Of a DNA stretch of 64,000 nt, positions 35,000 through 43,701 are shown piece after piece. Under the pieces are notes generated by a model, which worked only from the letters and a program-made list of their open reading frames with translations, made no database searches and was not told the DNA's origin. Both the position numbers and the translations under genes were made by a program. Numbering within the stretch: position 1 is the first letter of the stretch; every line of letters starts with the position of its first letter. The stretch covers positions 35,475 to 99,474 of the forward strand of contig CAYRMD010000005.1 in assembly GCA_964425225.1 (NCBI GenBank). The letters are read 5' to 3'. Source of the stretch: BPJU01 sp964425225. GTDB taxonomy: Bacteria > Planctomycetota > Planctomycetia > Pirellulales > Pirellulaceae.

Positions 35000-35029
35000 G
35001 CGGATCCTTGGCGACTGTTACGTGGCCCG

Positions 35030-35064
35030 AAAAACCCGATTGTGACGCTTACCATGCGTGACAA
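35030..35064 (-). terminator. Attenuating hairpin between pstS and pstC
   Basis: Minus-strand TTGTCACGC (35056-35064) pairs with GCGTCACAA (35040-35048) around a 7-nt loop with one C-C mismatch; TCGGGTTTTT follows. A partial terminator here would give more pstS than pstCAB transcript, as in other pst operons. Confidence 0.5.
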
Positions 35065-35106
35065 TCTTCACTGCACAGACTCTTTGATCAAGTGGAATGG
35101 ATACGA

Positions 35107-36159
35107 TCACTCGGTGGTCTCAGCTTGTTCATAGAGCATTTCGAGCGTTCCACGACGGGGTTGACCATCCTGAGTCCAGAAATGTGTTCCGGTCGTTCGA
35201 CTTCGCAGCCGATCTCGCGCCCGTTCATACAACGCTTCCGGTAGCGGGACGTACCCAACACGTTTCGCCGCCTCGGCAGCATGCTCCAAAAGAAACCCCG
35301 CAAACTTGCGAACCTCCGGCCGCCGCAACGACGCAGCATTGGCGTACACCAGTAACGGGCGTGAAAACGGCACATAGTGGCCCGAACGAATGGTTTCGGG
35401 TGTCGGCATCACCGGTTCCTTGGTTTGCGGGTGCACGATCGGCACCGCACGCAGTTTTTGCTGGTTTTCAAAGTAGTATGCAGCTCCGAAAAAACCAATC
35501 GCATTTGGCTCTCCCGCTACACCGGTGACGAGCACGTTATCGTCTTCACTTGCTGACAAATCCGAGCGAATCGCCGAACCGGGAGCTTCCCCAGCGACCA
35601 CTTCTTTAAAATAGTCGTACGTTCCTGAGTCGGTACCGGGAGAAAAAATCTTGATCGGCTGGTCTGGCCAGTCCGGCTCGATTTCGTTCCATCGTTTAGC
35701 GCCGCCCTCCAAATAGATCAACCGGAGCTGCTCTACAGTTAACTGTTTGACCCAACTGTTCGACGGGTGTACGACGATCGTCAATCCATCATAGGCGATC
35801 GGCAATTCCACGAACTTCACGCCGTGCTCGCGACACTGCAAGAGCTCTACCCATTTGATGGGTCGCGAGGCATTCGAAAAATCCGTCTCACCGGTGACAA
35901 ATCGTTTGAATCCGCCGCCCGTTCCCGAAATGGCGATGCTCACCCGTACTTGAGTAAAACGCTGTTCGAACGAGCTTGCCACGGCCTCAGTCAGCGGAAA
36001 CACTGTACTCGAACCGTCCACAGAAACGGTACCGGTAAGCGCCTCTAAATCTGTGTCGGAACGCGACGGGGCATCTGACGACTCGGATGGCTGTGATCGA
36101 CAAGCAGCGAGTGCCACGATGAACATCGTTACGACAACAAATCGAGGTACAAAGCGCAC
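35107..36159 (-). CDS. pstS: Phosphate-binding lipoprotein
   Basis: A 350-residue protein from GTG at 36159, which gives a normal signal (MRFVPRFVVVTMFIVALAAC) with lipobox LAAC; an ATG at 36246 would add 29 residues ahead of it. VDGSSTVFPLTEAVASSFEQ is the PstS N-terminal signature. GTGGGFKRF and FSPGTDSGTYDYFKEVV supply further phosphate ligands. It captures phosphate for PstCAB. A three-repeat Pho box lies 140 bp upstream, so phosphate starvation should induce the operon. Confidence 0.94.
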   Translation of the reverse strand: MRFVPRFVVVTMFIVALAACRSQPSESSDAPSRSDTDLEALTGTVSVDGSSTVFPLTEAVASSFEQRFTQVRVSIAISGTGGGFKRFVTGETDFSNASRPIKWVELLQCREHGVKFVELPIAYDGLTIVVHPSNSWVKQLTVEQLRLIYLEGGAKRWNEIEPDWPDQPIKIFSPGTDSGTYDYFKEVVAGEAPGSAIRSDLSASEDDNVLVTGVAGEPNAIGFFGAAYYFENQQKLRAVPIVHPQTKEPVMPTPETIRSGHYVPFSRPLLVYANAASLRRPEVRKFAGFLLEHAAEAAKRVGYVPLPEALYERARDRLRSRTTGTHFWTQDGQPRRGTLEMLYEQAETTE

Positions 36160-36798
36160 GACCCTTCCCCATCCGAATGACCCTCCGACACAGATGTCGT
36201 TCAAAGTTCTAATCGACACAGAAGCCGCTCCTTGCTTGCGCGTCATGAATCGCCACGTTTACGACCAATAGTTTCGAACGCGTATGATCCCGGAGGAATG
36301 TTAAATTTCGGTTAAGATTCTGTGAAGGCGTGGCCAGCCAAGGCAACAAGCTGGCTAGCAAACACGCCCTCTGTTGAGTCGCGTGTGGAAAACTTGTCAC
36401 ATTGACCGGTGCCGTGGGGGAGCAGGTTGTTTACTAGAGACCGGTCCGATGCGGCAACTACTCCGCGTGCCAGAAATACGAACAATGAGCCTTTGCGGAA
36501 GAAGCTGTACGAACCAGAAGCGAAGCCTGTCGAGAAGAAAGTCTATAAACGGCGATCTTCTCTTGCCCCGTGCTACGTGTGCCATCCCTGATCGAACACG
36601 CAGCCCGCGCGCAGGAAAGCTCGATGAGTAACTTCGGCATCACGGTCGCTTGAGTGCGTCTGTCTGTTGCGATCGGCCTCTTCATGTAACAGTTGGAGGC
36701 GCAGAAACGATAAGCTAACCGTTGGTTTGGTATGCGGATCCTATCCTGGATCCTCGATGCCGTCGCAGGGACAAAACCGTGGGTCCCCAATGGATGAT
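36160..36798. other. Intergenic region between pstS and gltA-like gene
   Basis: About 640 bp holding the Pho box. A 60-codon plus-strand frame at 36409-36591 (contains KKLYEPEAKPVEKKVYKRRS) has charged, protein-like composition but no ribosome-binding site I accept. Nothing else is supported. Confidence 0.5.
36299..36326 (-). promoter_or_regulatory. Pho box upstream of pstS
   Basis: Minus strand reads TTCACA-gaatc-TTAACC-gaaat-TTAACA: three hexamers in direct repeat at exactly 11-bp spacing. This is the arrangement of PhoP/PhoB-type response-regulator sites (TTAACA-like repeats). It lies upstream of the phosphate-binding protein gene. Confidence 0.75.
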
Positions 36799-37899
36799 TC
36801 ACGGTACAGGTCGTGGTGCTGGCCCGACGTATCGAGCGCGCGGGCGAATCAGGCGGTTATCTGTGTGTTGTTCGATGACGTGCGCAGACCAACCAGCCAC
36901 CCGCGCCAGCACGAAAAGCGGTGTGTACAAGGGCACCGGTAAACCAAGATAGTAATAGATGCGTGCGGCTGGCCAATCCAAGTTGGGGTGCAGTTTCTTT
37001 TCCGCCAGGACTACTCGTTCGATGGCTTCGGCGATTCGCTCCAGGTTTTGCTGTCCGGCGCGTTGCGCTAATGATTGGCAGGTGCCGCGTAAGAATTCGG
37101 CGCGGGGATCGCCGTGCTTATATACGCGGTGCCCGAATCCCATGATCCGCCGTTTCTCGGCAAGTGCTCGACCAGTCCATAGTTCGGCCTCTTCAGGGGA
37201 ACGAAATTGACACAATAGCTCGATGACTCGCTCATTGGCCCCACCATGCAAGGGTCCTTTCAATGCGCCGATGGCTGCCGTCACTGCTGAATGGAGATCC
37301 GACAGGGTAGAAGCCACGACGCGCGCGGTGAAGGTGGAAGCCGCCAGCTCGTGTTCGGCATAGAGTACGAGCGTCATGTCCAAAGCACGCACGGCGAGTG
37401 GATCGATGTGGGGAGCCCCAAGAAGCGTCAGAATATTCTCGGCGATAGACACGTCTACGCGCCAATTGGGAACGGTGTTATCGGCTGCACGCCAAAATGC
37501 GGCCAGGGCCAATGGCAGTTGCCCCAGCAGCTGACAGGCTTTGCGAAGATTGCTGCTTGTCGAATTGTCCAGTCGGAGCGGATCCGAGCTTCCCAGCATG
37601 CTACAGGCCGTGCGCAGCACGTCCATCGGCGCTGTTTCCCGAGGCAGTGCCTTCAGAAGTGTCGACAACACGGCGGGCAAGGTGGCATTGTTCGCCACGG
37701 CACGACGAAAATCAGCCAACTGCCGCTCGTCGGGAAGGTCTCCGTACAGCAGCAGATAGGCTACCTCATCGAACGACTTTTTCTCCGCCAACTGACAGGC
37801 ATCATAGCCTCGATAGCGTAACGCTTGGTCCATCGTGCAAATAGCACTTTGAGCCGCCACGATGCCCTCAAGCCCTGGAGCGAATTCGGTGCTGCTCAT
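36799..37899 (-). CDS. Citrate / 2-methylcitrate synthase
   Basis: A 366-residue protein of the short citrate-synthase type. LHGGANE carries one catalytic His and GHRVYKHGDPRA the second; the Asp is in the PNLDWPAARIYYYLGLP region. The enzyme condenses oxaloacetate with acetyl-CoA or propionyl-CoA. GGGGGAACCGA precedes the ATG, which overlaps the stop of the upstream lyase-like gene (ATGA). Pairing with a methylisocitrate-lyase-like gene favours 2-methylcitrate synthase, but prpD is absent, so plain citrate synthase remains possible. Confidence 0.9.
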   Translation of the reverse strand: MSSTEFAPGLEGIVAAQSAICTMDQALRYRGYDACQLAEKKSFDEVAYLLLYGDLPDERQLADFRRAVANNATLPAVLSTLLKALPRETAPMDVLRTACSMLGSSDPLRLDNSTSSNLRKACQLLGQLPLALAAFWRAADNTVPNWRVDVSIAENILTLLGAPHIDPLAVRALDMTLVLYAEHELAASTFTARVVASTLSDLHSAVTAAIGALKGPLHGGANERVIELLCQFRSPEEAELWTGRALAEKRRIMGFGHRVYKHGDPRAEFLRGTCQSLAQRAGQQNLERIAEAIERVVLAEKKLHPNLDWPAARIYYYLGLPVPLYTPLFVLARVAGWSAHVIEQHTDNRLIRPRARYVGPAPRPVP

Positions 37900-38777
37900 T
37901 CGGTTCCCCCTTCTCCGAAATAGCTGCGATCCCGTTGATCGTAATCTTGATAGTCCAGCAATTCGTATAGCTCCGCCCGGGTTTGCATGTGCGGCAATAA
38001 CGACAGTTGAGATTGTTCAGCAGCCAACACACGTAACGCGGATTCCATTGCCTTCATGGCCACGCGTAGCAATGTTACGGGGTAGAGAATGACCGCGTAG
38101 CCCAAGTCCGCCAGTGTTTGCATCTTTAAAAGGGGACTACGCCCAAATTCTGTCATATTGGCGACTAAAGGCGCAGAAATGGCTTTAGCAAATTCGGCGA
38201 ACTCCTGCTCCGATTCTAATGCCTCAGGAAAGATCCAGTCGGCCCCCGCCTCCAAATAGCGTTGAGCCCGCTCCACGGCTTCCGACAGGCCACCCACGGT
38301 GCGGGCGTCGGTGCGGGCAATCAAGACGGTGCCGGGCAATTGGCGTGCGGCAACTGCTGCGCGGATCCTGGCCACCATTTCCCCGATGCTAATCAGTTGT
38401 TTACCCGACAAGTGGCCGCATCGCTTAACGAAGGGTTGATCTTCGATTTGGATGGCTGCCGCCCCTGCTGCCTCCAGTTCGCTTACCGTACGCTCGACGT
38501 TCAGCGGGCCTCCGAACCCGGTGTCGGCATCCACGAGCACCGGCACGGATACGGCGCGACTAATATAGGTCGTTTGTTGTACAAGTTCCGTAAGCGTAAA
38601 TAATCCTACGTCTGGCCTTGCCAAAACAGCCGCAGATAACGCTGCTCCCGAAAGATAAACGGCGGGATAGCCCATGCGCTGCGCCAGTCGAGCAGCCAGA
38701 GCGTTGGGCACACCAGGCACGACCAAGGTGCGTTCTTCTGCCAATTGCCGAAGTCGATCGCCGGGAGCCGATAACAC
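37896..38777 (-). CDS. Methylisocitrate-lyase-like protein (PEP mutase/isocitrate lyase superfamily)
   Basis: A 293-residue protein. I chose the GTG at 38777 because GGGGAG lies seven bases upstream and the product then begins MLSAPGDRLRQLAEERTLVV as in this family; the frame stays open to 38912. YLSGAALSAAV, DADTGFGG (metal-binding Asp residues) and KRCGHLSGK (catalytic Cys loop) are intact. Such enzymes cleave 2-methylisocitrate to pyruvate and succinate; related members cleave oxaloacetate or dimethylmalate. Coupling to a citrate-synthase-type gene supports propionate metabolism. Confidence 0.88.
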   Translation of the reverse strand: MLSAPGDRLRQLAEERTLVVPGVPNALAARLAQRMGYPAVYLSGAALSAAVLARPDVGLFTLTELVQQTTYISRAVSVPVLVDADTGFGGPLNVERTVSELEAAGAAAIQIEDQPFVKRCGHLSGKQLISIGEMVARIRAAVAARQLPGTVLIARTDARTVGGLSEAVERAQRYLEAGADWIFPEALESEQEFAEFAKAISAPLVANMTEFGRSPLLKMQTLADLGYAVILYPVTLLRVAMKAMESALRVLAAEQSQLSLLPHMQTRAELYELLDYQDYDQRDRSYFGEGGTE

Positions 38778-39276
38778 ACCAGTTCTCCCCAAACGCCGCG
38801 AACACTCCGTTACATACTGAGCTTTGCCTCGGCGTCGCCACACCAACCTATCTACAACTCTAGTGTATCCGAAACAGTTTCCCGAAGAATGCTGGAGCCC
38901 AGCCACAAGCACGCAACGGCGTTCGGCCGAGAGACGGTTCGGCGCTTAACACAGATAAGGCATTAAAATGAAGTGGGTACTTCACGGCTACGATTGCGTT
39001 CCTTAATAGATTGGTATGTCCTTCAGGGGAAGCGAAACGGGCACGAGAGTTTGCAGTTTGAACGCGACTTCGACAAACTATGTACTCACCTGGTTCGGCT
39101 AGATCGTACTGAGAACACCGAGCACTATAATATGCAACTCGGTTGTGGTGCACGGCCGGCGATGTACCAACGGTCTTCGCGCTCGGTCGTAGGTAGCTTT
39201 CAGGGCCGACAGTGGCAAGGTCGTGGGTTTTCTGGGTGATTCGGTTCTGGCTTTTTCGGGCGATGTGGGACCAGCT
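38778..39276. other. Divergent intergenic region, lyase-like / GT-C-like genes
   Basis: About 500 bp. A palindrome TGAAGT-gggt-ACTTCA (38969-38984) could be an operator. A perfect TATAAT on the plus strand (39126-39131) may be a -10 box for the following gene, but no -35 box is at the right distance. No gene seen. Confidence 0.4.
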
Positions 39277-40899
39277 ATGGTGGAAACCGTAACGTCTGGC
39301 AAAACCAACTCAGCATTCAGATTCACCCTAAGCAGGGCTGGTGCGCTACTGGCCGAATGGTTGCTGATCGTCACACTCTGTGCGGCATATGCAGGGTGCC
39401 CTCCGCCGGACGTGAACGAGTCATATTACTTGGTAAAAGCCAAGCATTATTGGCAACCGGATTGGTGTCGGCGTGATCTTTTTTTGCAATCCGCAAATAC
39501 CCATGCATTCTTCTACGCTACTGTCGGCTGGCTGACGTCAGTTTTGTCGCTGGAGCGGGCTGCATACGTCGGCCGTCTGATGGCTTGGGGAGTGTTGGCG
39601 TGGGGCTGGCTTACCATGTGCCGCGGGCTCTTCCAATTGCCGCTATTGGGACTTTTGGCAACGGCTTGGTTTTTGGTTCTAACCGGCGCACGAATGGCGG
39701 GCGAGTGGCTGATCGGCGGCGTGGAAGCAAAGGTGTTTGCCTACGGCTTCGCGTTTGCAGGATTGGGAAGGTGGCTGGGTGGGGAGTTTCGGCGCCCTTG
39801 GCTCTATTGGGGAATTTCAGGCCTATGGCACCCGCTGGTTGGTGGGTGGACTATCGTAGCGGGTCTGGGGGCTGCACTATTGGACGGGCAAGTCCGACGC
39901 CAATGGAAGACGATGCTTCCGTGGATCGTGGGCGGGTTGGTTCTCGCGTTGCCGGGGTTTTTGGCGGCTAGTCCAGCAGTCCTGGCGCAAGTAAGTCCCG
40001 AGGAAGCCAGGCAGGCAGCCCGCATATTGGTTTACGAACGATTGCCTCACCACCTGGTTTTTCACCGTTTCCGTTACGCGGATATGGCGGCCTTAGGGAC
40101 GTTGGCTGCCGCTGTCCTCGGTTGGAGTTATTGGCTTAGTCGGTACCAGGTACCGAATCGCCGCCTTGCAGCTTTTACCACGGGAGCCGTCATGATCGCA
40201 GTGGCCGGCATCGCCATTGACCAGAGTCTACTTTGGAACCTGGACCTCGCTGCACAGTTACTGAAGTTTTATTGGTATCGGCTGGCGGACGTGATGGTTC
40301 CTGTGACCGCTGCTCTACTAATTGCTCAGGGTTATGCCCTGCTTCGTTTACGGGATCGTCGGCGCGCCGAGTACTATTTGATAGTCGTATTACTATTGCC
40401 AACGCTCGTTCTCGGTTGGAAAGTGGGCCGCCAGTTAAGCGATGTGCGCCCGCGTGCCGAACGCGCGTTCGATAGTTGGGCGAATGACCAAGCGGGTCGG
40501 CTTCGTTTACACCGCAATTGGTTGGCTGTCTGTCGTTTTGTGCGCGAACATACTCCAGAAGATGCGCTGTTTTTGACGCCGTTTTATCAGCAATCATTTA
40601 AGTGGCATGCACAACGCGCAGAGGTAGTCAACTGGAAGGATTTCCCTCAAGATGCAAATAGCATATTGGAATGGTATCGGCGCGTAATGGATATTTTTCC
40701 TAATAACACCGCGCGGAGTGATATAACATATTGGCGTGACGAAGAAATTGTTGAAAAGATGCGGCGCTATGGGGCGGAATATCTTGTGTTGCAACGTTTG
40801 CCTGGTGCATCGCGTACCATTCGGTCCGGTTTGATCCCTATTTATCCGCGCTCGGGCGATATCAATGAGGATTTCGTCGTTTACCGTGTGGCGCCATGA
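39277..40899 (+). CDS. Polytopic membrane protein, GT-C / DUF6798-like
   Basis: A 540-residue protein from ATG 39277; an in-frame GTG at 39223 preceded by AAGG would add 18 residues. About ten hydrophobic helices fill residues 15-400. An early periplasmic loop reads DVNESYYLVKAKHYWQPDW, with acidic residues as in GT-C glycosyltransferases. The C-terminal 140 residues are soluble (REHTPEDALFLTPFYQQSFK ...). I think it belongs to the planctomycete DUF6798-type group, but this is from memory of its pattern. Its last codons overlap the Nudix gene start (ATGA), so the two are coupled. Confidence 0.75.
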   Translation: MVETVTSGKTNSAFRFTLSRAGALLAEWLLIVTLCAAYAGCPPPDVNESYYLVKAKHYWQPDWCRRDLFLQSANTHAFFYATVGWLTSVLSLERAAYVGRLMAWGVLAWGWLTMCRGLFQLPLLGLLATAWFLVLTGARMAGEWLIGGVEAKVFAYGFAFAGLGRWLGGEFRRPWLYWGISGLWHPLVGGWTIVAGLGAALLDGQVRRQWKTMLPWIVGGLVLALPGFLAASPAVLAQVSPEEARQAARILVYERLPHHLVFHRFRYADMAALGTLAAAVLGWSYWLSRYQVPNRRLAAFTTGAVMIAVAGIAIDQSLLWNLDLAAQLLKFYWYRLADVMVPVTAALLIAQGYALLRLRDRRRAEYYLIVVLLLPTLVLGWKVGRQLSDVRPRAERAFDSWANDQAGRLRLHRNWLAVCRFVREHTPEDALFLTPFYQQSFKWHAQRAEVVNWKDFPQDANSILEWYRRVMDIFPNNTARSDITYWRDEEIVEKMRRYGAEYLVLQRLPGASRTIRSGLIPIYPRSGDINEDFVVYRVAP

Positions 40900-41531
40900 G
40901 ATTCCGCGACTATCAAATGGATTGTGAGCGACTACGGCTGGCGTTCTTTCACTGCGGCACGTGGCGTGATTGTCAACTAGCTCCCGAACTTGCCTACGGC
41001 CGTCACGCCGGCCCTCCCGGGCCCACGGCGCGCTTAAGTGCCGTTGCCGTACTCCTGTTTCCGGAGAAGGATTGTTGGTACACGGTATTGACCATAAGAC
41101 CCGATGACTTACCGGTTCATGGCGGCCAAATAAGTTTTCCCGGTGGGAGCCTGCAACCGGCCGAAGCACCGGAAGCAGGAGCCTTGCGCGAATGGAACGA
41201 AGAGCTCGGTCCGTTGCCCGTACGGCCGGATTTCTTGGGTCGGTTCCCAGAGCTGTATGTTTTCCACAGCGATTATCGAATTATTCCTTGCATATTCGCT
41301 ACGACTTTCCGACCCGAATGTGTCCCTCATCCGACGGAAGTAAGCGAAGTTTTGCAGCTGCCCGTCGGTGCGTTGGCTGATCCGCAACGGCGCGGCTGGC
41401 ACTGGCAAATGCGAGGCGCATTACGATTCGCCGCACCGCATATCGCTTGGCAGGGGAAGCGTATTTGGGGAGCTACCGCCATGATTTGCGAATTGCTCGT
41501 GCGGCTGTTTTATGCTGCGGGAATTGGGTAA
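40896..41531 (+). CDS. Nudix hydrolase, CoA-pyrophosphatase-like
   Basis: A 211-residue protein. The Nudix box is complete: GGSLQPAEAPEAGALREWNE followed by ELG, matching GX5EX7REUXEEXGU. An upstream STRAND segment (VLLFPEKDCWYTVLTIRPDDLPVHGGQISFPGG) resembles the NudL/CoAse signature in which LT.R and HGGQ.SFPGG precede the box. CoAse-type enzymes split coenzyme A or related dinucleotides. The ATG overlaps the stop of the membrane protein gene, though a functional link is not obvious. Confidence 0.88.
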   Translation: MRFRDYQMDCERLRLAFFHCGTWRDCQLAPELAYGRHAGPPGPTARLSAVAVLLFPEKDCWYTVLTIRPDDLPVHGGQISFPGGSLQPAEAPEAGALREWNEELGPLPVRPDFLGRFPELYVFHSDYRIIPCIFATTFRPECVPHPTEVSEVLQLPVGALADPQRRGWHWQMRGALRFAAPHIAWQGKRIWGATAMICELLVRLFYAAGIG

Positions 41532-42024
41532 GCACGCGCAGTTTCAGAGATAGACCGCGCACCGGGACATGTCGCCTCCCAAGTTGACGGTTTTCAGCTT
41601 TTCCATCACCCAAGATGCAACCACAGCTACGGGTACGGCATGCCGTGCCCCTACCATGATTTCGGGTTGTCATTGTTGCGCCTCGGCGCCGTTGCCTTAA
41701 CTTCCTCCATCCTAGCGGTCGAACGCTCTTAACAATAAGGGCAAAGCGACTGCGTGCGGGTCTTCTGTTGCCCGCGTCGGAAAAAGGCCGAACATGCCTG
41801 AGGCCCGCCGCTACGCGGGAAATTCTTGCGCGCAATCGAGACGCACCAACCTAATTGATTCTAGATATGGATCCCGGTGTGGAAGACGCGACGCTCCGGA
41901 CAATTGCGGCAGTTGAACGTGACATTTTGGCTTCGTTTCGTAGAATAAAACGACGGAGTGGGAATCGCATGCGGGCTTTGTCGCCGGATGCGGAGCGGGT
42001 CGGAATGCCGCGGGAGGTCGAGCG
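41532..42024. other. Intergenic region before acyl-CoA synthetase gene
   Basis: About 490 bp. It contains palindromic repeat copy 2 (41631-41650) and a long-range inverted pair CCCGCGT/ACGCGGG (41771-41820). No gene I can support. Confidence 0.5.
41631..41650. repeat. GC-rich palindromic repeat, copy 2
   Basis: GGGTACGGCATGCCGTGCCC followed by CTACC: one base different from the perfect palindrome at 9128-9147, and the flank GC..CGGG[C/T]ACGG is shared too. Confidence 0.68.
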
Positions 42025-43701
42025 ATGGCCGGGGAAACTCCGTGGGTCGATGGTTTGACGATTGACCAGGTGTTTCGCGAAACGGTGAAGCGGTATGGCA
42101 CGCAGGATGCGTTGGTATTTCCCCAGCGGGGGCTCCGATGGTCCTGGCAGCAACTGGAACAGCGCGTCGAACAGGCGGCGCGGGGCTTGTGGGCTTTAGG
42201 GATTCGACGCGGCGACCATGTGGCCATTTGGGCCACGAATGTGCCGGAATGGGTCGTTACTCAATTGGCTACGGCTCGGATTGGGGCCGTACTGGTGACG
42301 GTCAACCCCGCGTATCGACCGTACGAACTTCAGTATGTGTTGGAGCAAAGCGACGCGGTTGCACTGTTGTTGGTTGAGCGCTTCAAAAGCTCCGAGTATT
42401 ACCACATGTTAGCCGAGGTCTGCCCGGAAGTTGCCCGGACAGAGCCCGACCGGTGGCGTGCCGAGCGGTATCCGCATCTTCGGCGGGTAATTGCGATTTC
42501 CGACAGCCGGGGGATTCTGACCGGTGCCCACACGTGGTCCGAAATGATCCGGGCTGGCGAGCTCGTGGTCGGTCGAGAGTTCGAACTCGTTCAACGCCAG
42601 CTCCGACCGAATGATCCGATCAACATCCAGTACACTTCGGGCACCACGGGCTTTCCGAAAGCGGCGACTCTCAGTCACCGCAACCTGTTGCTCAACGCCT
42701 ACTACGTAGGTCAGTGCCAGCGCCTTTCGGCTGAGGACCGAATTTGTATTCCCGTACCGTTTTATCACTGCTTTGGGTGTGTGCTGGGAACGCTGTGCGC
42801 AACGGTCTATGGAGCGGCGATGATTATACCGGCCGAATATTTCCAGGCCCAAGCCACGTTGGATGCGATTGAAAAAGAACGGGCCACCGTGATTTACGGT
42901 GTGCCGACGATGTTTATCGCGGAGCTGGAAGATCCCAGTTTCGCTGGCCGCGATCTATCGTCGCTGCGCACCGGGATCATGGCCGGAGCCCCCTGCCCGA
43001 TCGAACCGATGCGGCGAGTAATGAACGTCATGGGTGCGCGGGAAATCACAATCGCTTATGGCCAAACGGAAGCATCTCCAGTTGTGACACAAACTCGCAC
43101 CGATGATCCAATCGAGTTGCGCGTCGAGACGGTTGGGCGTCCATTGCCCGGAGTTGAAGTCAAAATTGTCGATCCCCACACTGGAGCTACTCTCGGAGAT
43201 TTGCAACAAGGTGAACTGTGCAGCCGAGGACATGTCGTAATGCTCGGTTATTACAAAGATCCGGAGGCCACTGCCAAAGCGATCGACGCGGATGGATGGC
43301 TCCACAGCGGCGATCTGGCCATGCGCCTTCCGAACGGTTATTACCGTATTACCGGGCGCTTGAAAGAAATGGTCATCCGTGGCGGCGAAAATATCTATCC
43401 GCGCGAAATAGAAGAGTATCTCTACTCGCATCCGGCTATCGAACAGGTTGCGATCGTCGGAGTACCGGATCCCAAATATGGCGAGGAATTGTGTGCCTGG
43501 ATCAAACTTCGCTCCGGCCATCAGATTTCTGAAGAAGAGCTGCGAGACTACTGCCGTCAAAAACTAGCACATTATAAAGTGCCTCGCTACGTTCGATTTG
43601 TTGAATCGTTTCCACAAACCGTCACCGGAAAAATCCAAAAGTTTCGCATTCGTGAGCAAATGATCGAAGAATTAGGACTCACGGTGCCCGAGACGGCATA
43701 G
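42025..43701 (+). CDS. AMP-forming acyl-CoA synthetase (fatty-acid CoA ligase type)
   Basis: A 558-residue adenylate-forming enzyme. GGAGG lies 12 bases before the ATG. The P-loop-like motif YTSGTTGFPKAATLSH starts near residue 207; YGQTEASP is the A5 motif; GWLHSGDLA, the hinge ITGRLKEMVIRGGENIYPRE, and the C-terminal catalytic Lys in TVTGKIQKF are all intact. It activates a carboxylic acid, probably a medium- or long-chain fatty acid, as the acyl-AMP and then the CoA thioester. It ends 23 bp inside the convergent ferrochelatase gene. Confidence 0.93.
   Translation: MAGETPWVDGLTIDQVFRETVKRYGTQDALVFPQRGLRWSWQQLEQRVEQAARGLWALGIRRGDHVAIWATNVPEWVVTQLATARIGAVLVTVNPAYRPYELQYVLEQSDAVALLLVERFKSSEYYHMLAEVCPEVARTEPDRWRAERYPHLRRVIAISDSRGILTGAHTWSEMIRAGELVVGREFELVQRQLRPNDPINIQYTSGTTGFPKAATLSHRNLLLNAYYVGQCQRLSAEDRICIPVPFYHCFGCVLGTLCATVYGAAMIIPAEYFQAQATLDAIEKERATVIYGVPTMFIAELEDPSFAGRDLSSLRTGIMAGAPCPIEPMRRVMNVMGAREITIAYGQTEASPVVTQTRTDDPIELRVETVGRPLPGVEVKIVDPHTGATLGDLQQGELCSRGHVVMLGYYKDPEATAKAIDADGWLHSGDLAMRLPNGYYRITGRLKEMVIRGGENIYPREIEEYLYSHPAIEQVAIVGVPDPKYGEELCAWIKLRSGHQISEEELRDYCRQKLAHYKVPRYVRFVESFPQTVTGKIQKFRIREQMIEELGLTVPETA

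Noticed and set aside
36409..36591. 60-codon frame with Lys/Glu-rich sequence upstream of pstS
   Set aside because: Protein-like composition, but no accepted ribosome-binding site and no known family; kept only as a note in the intergenic entry.
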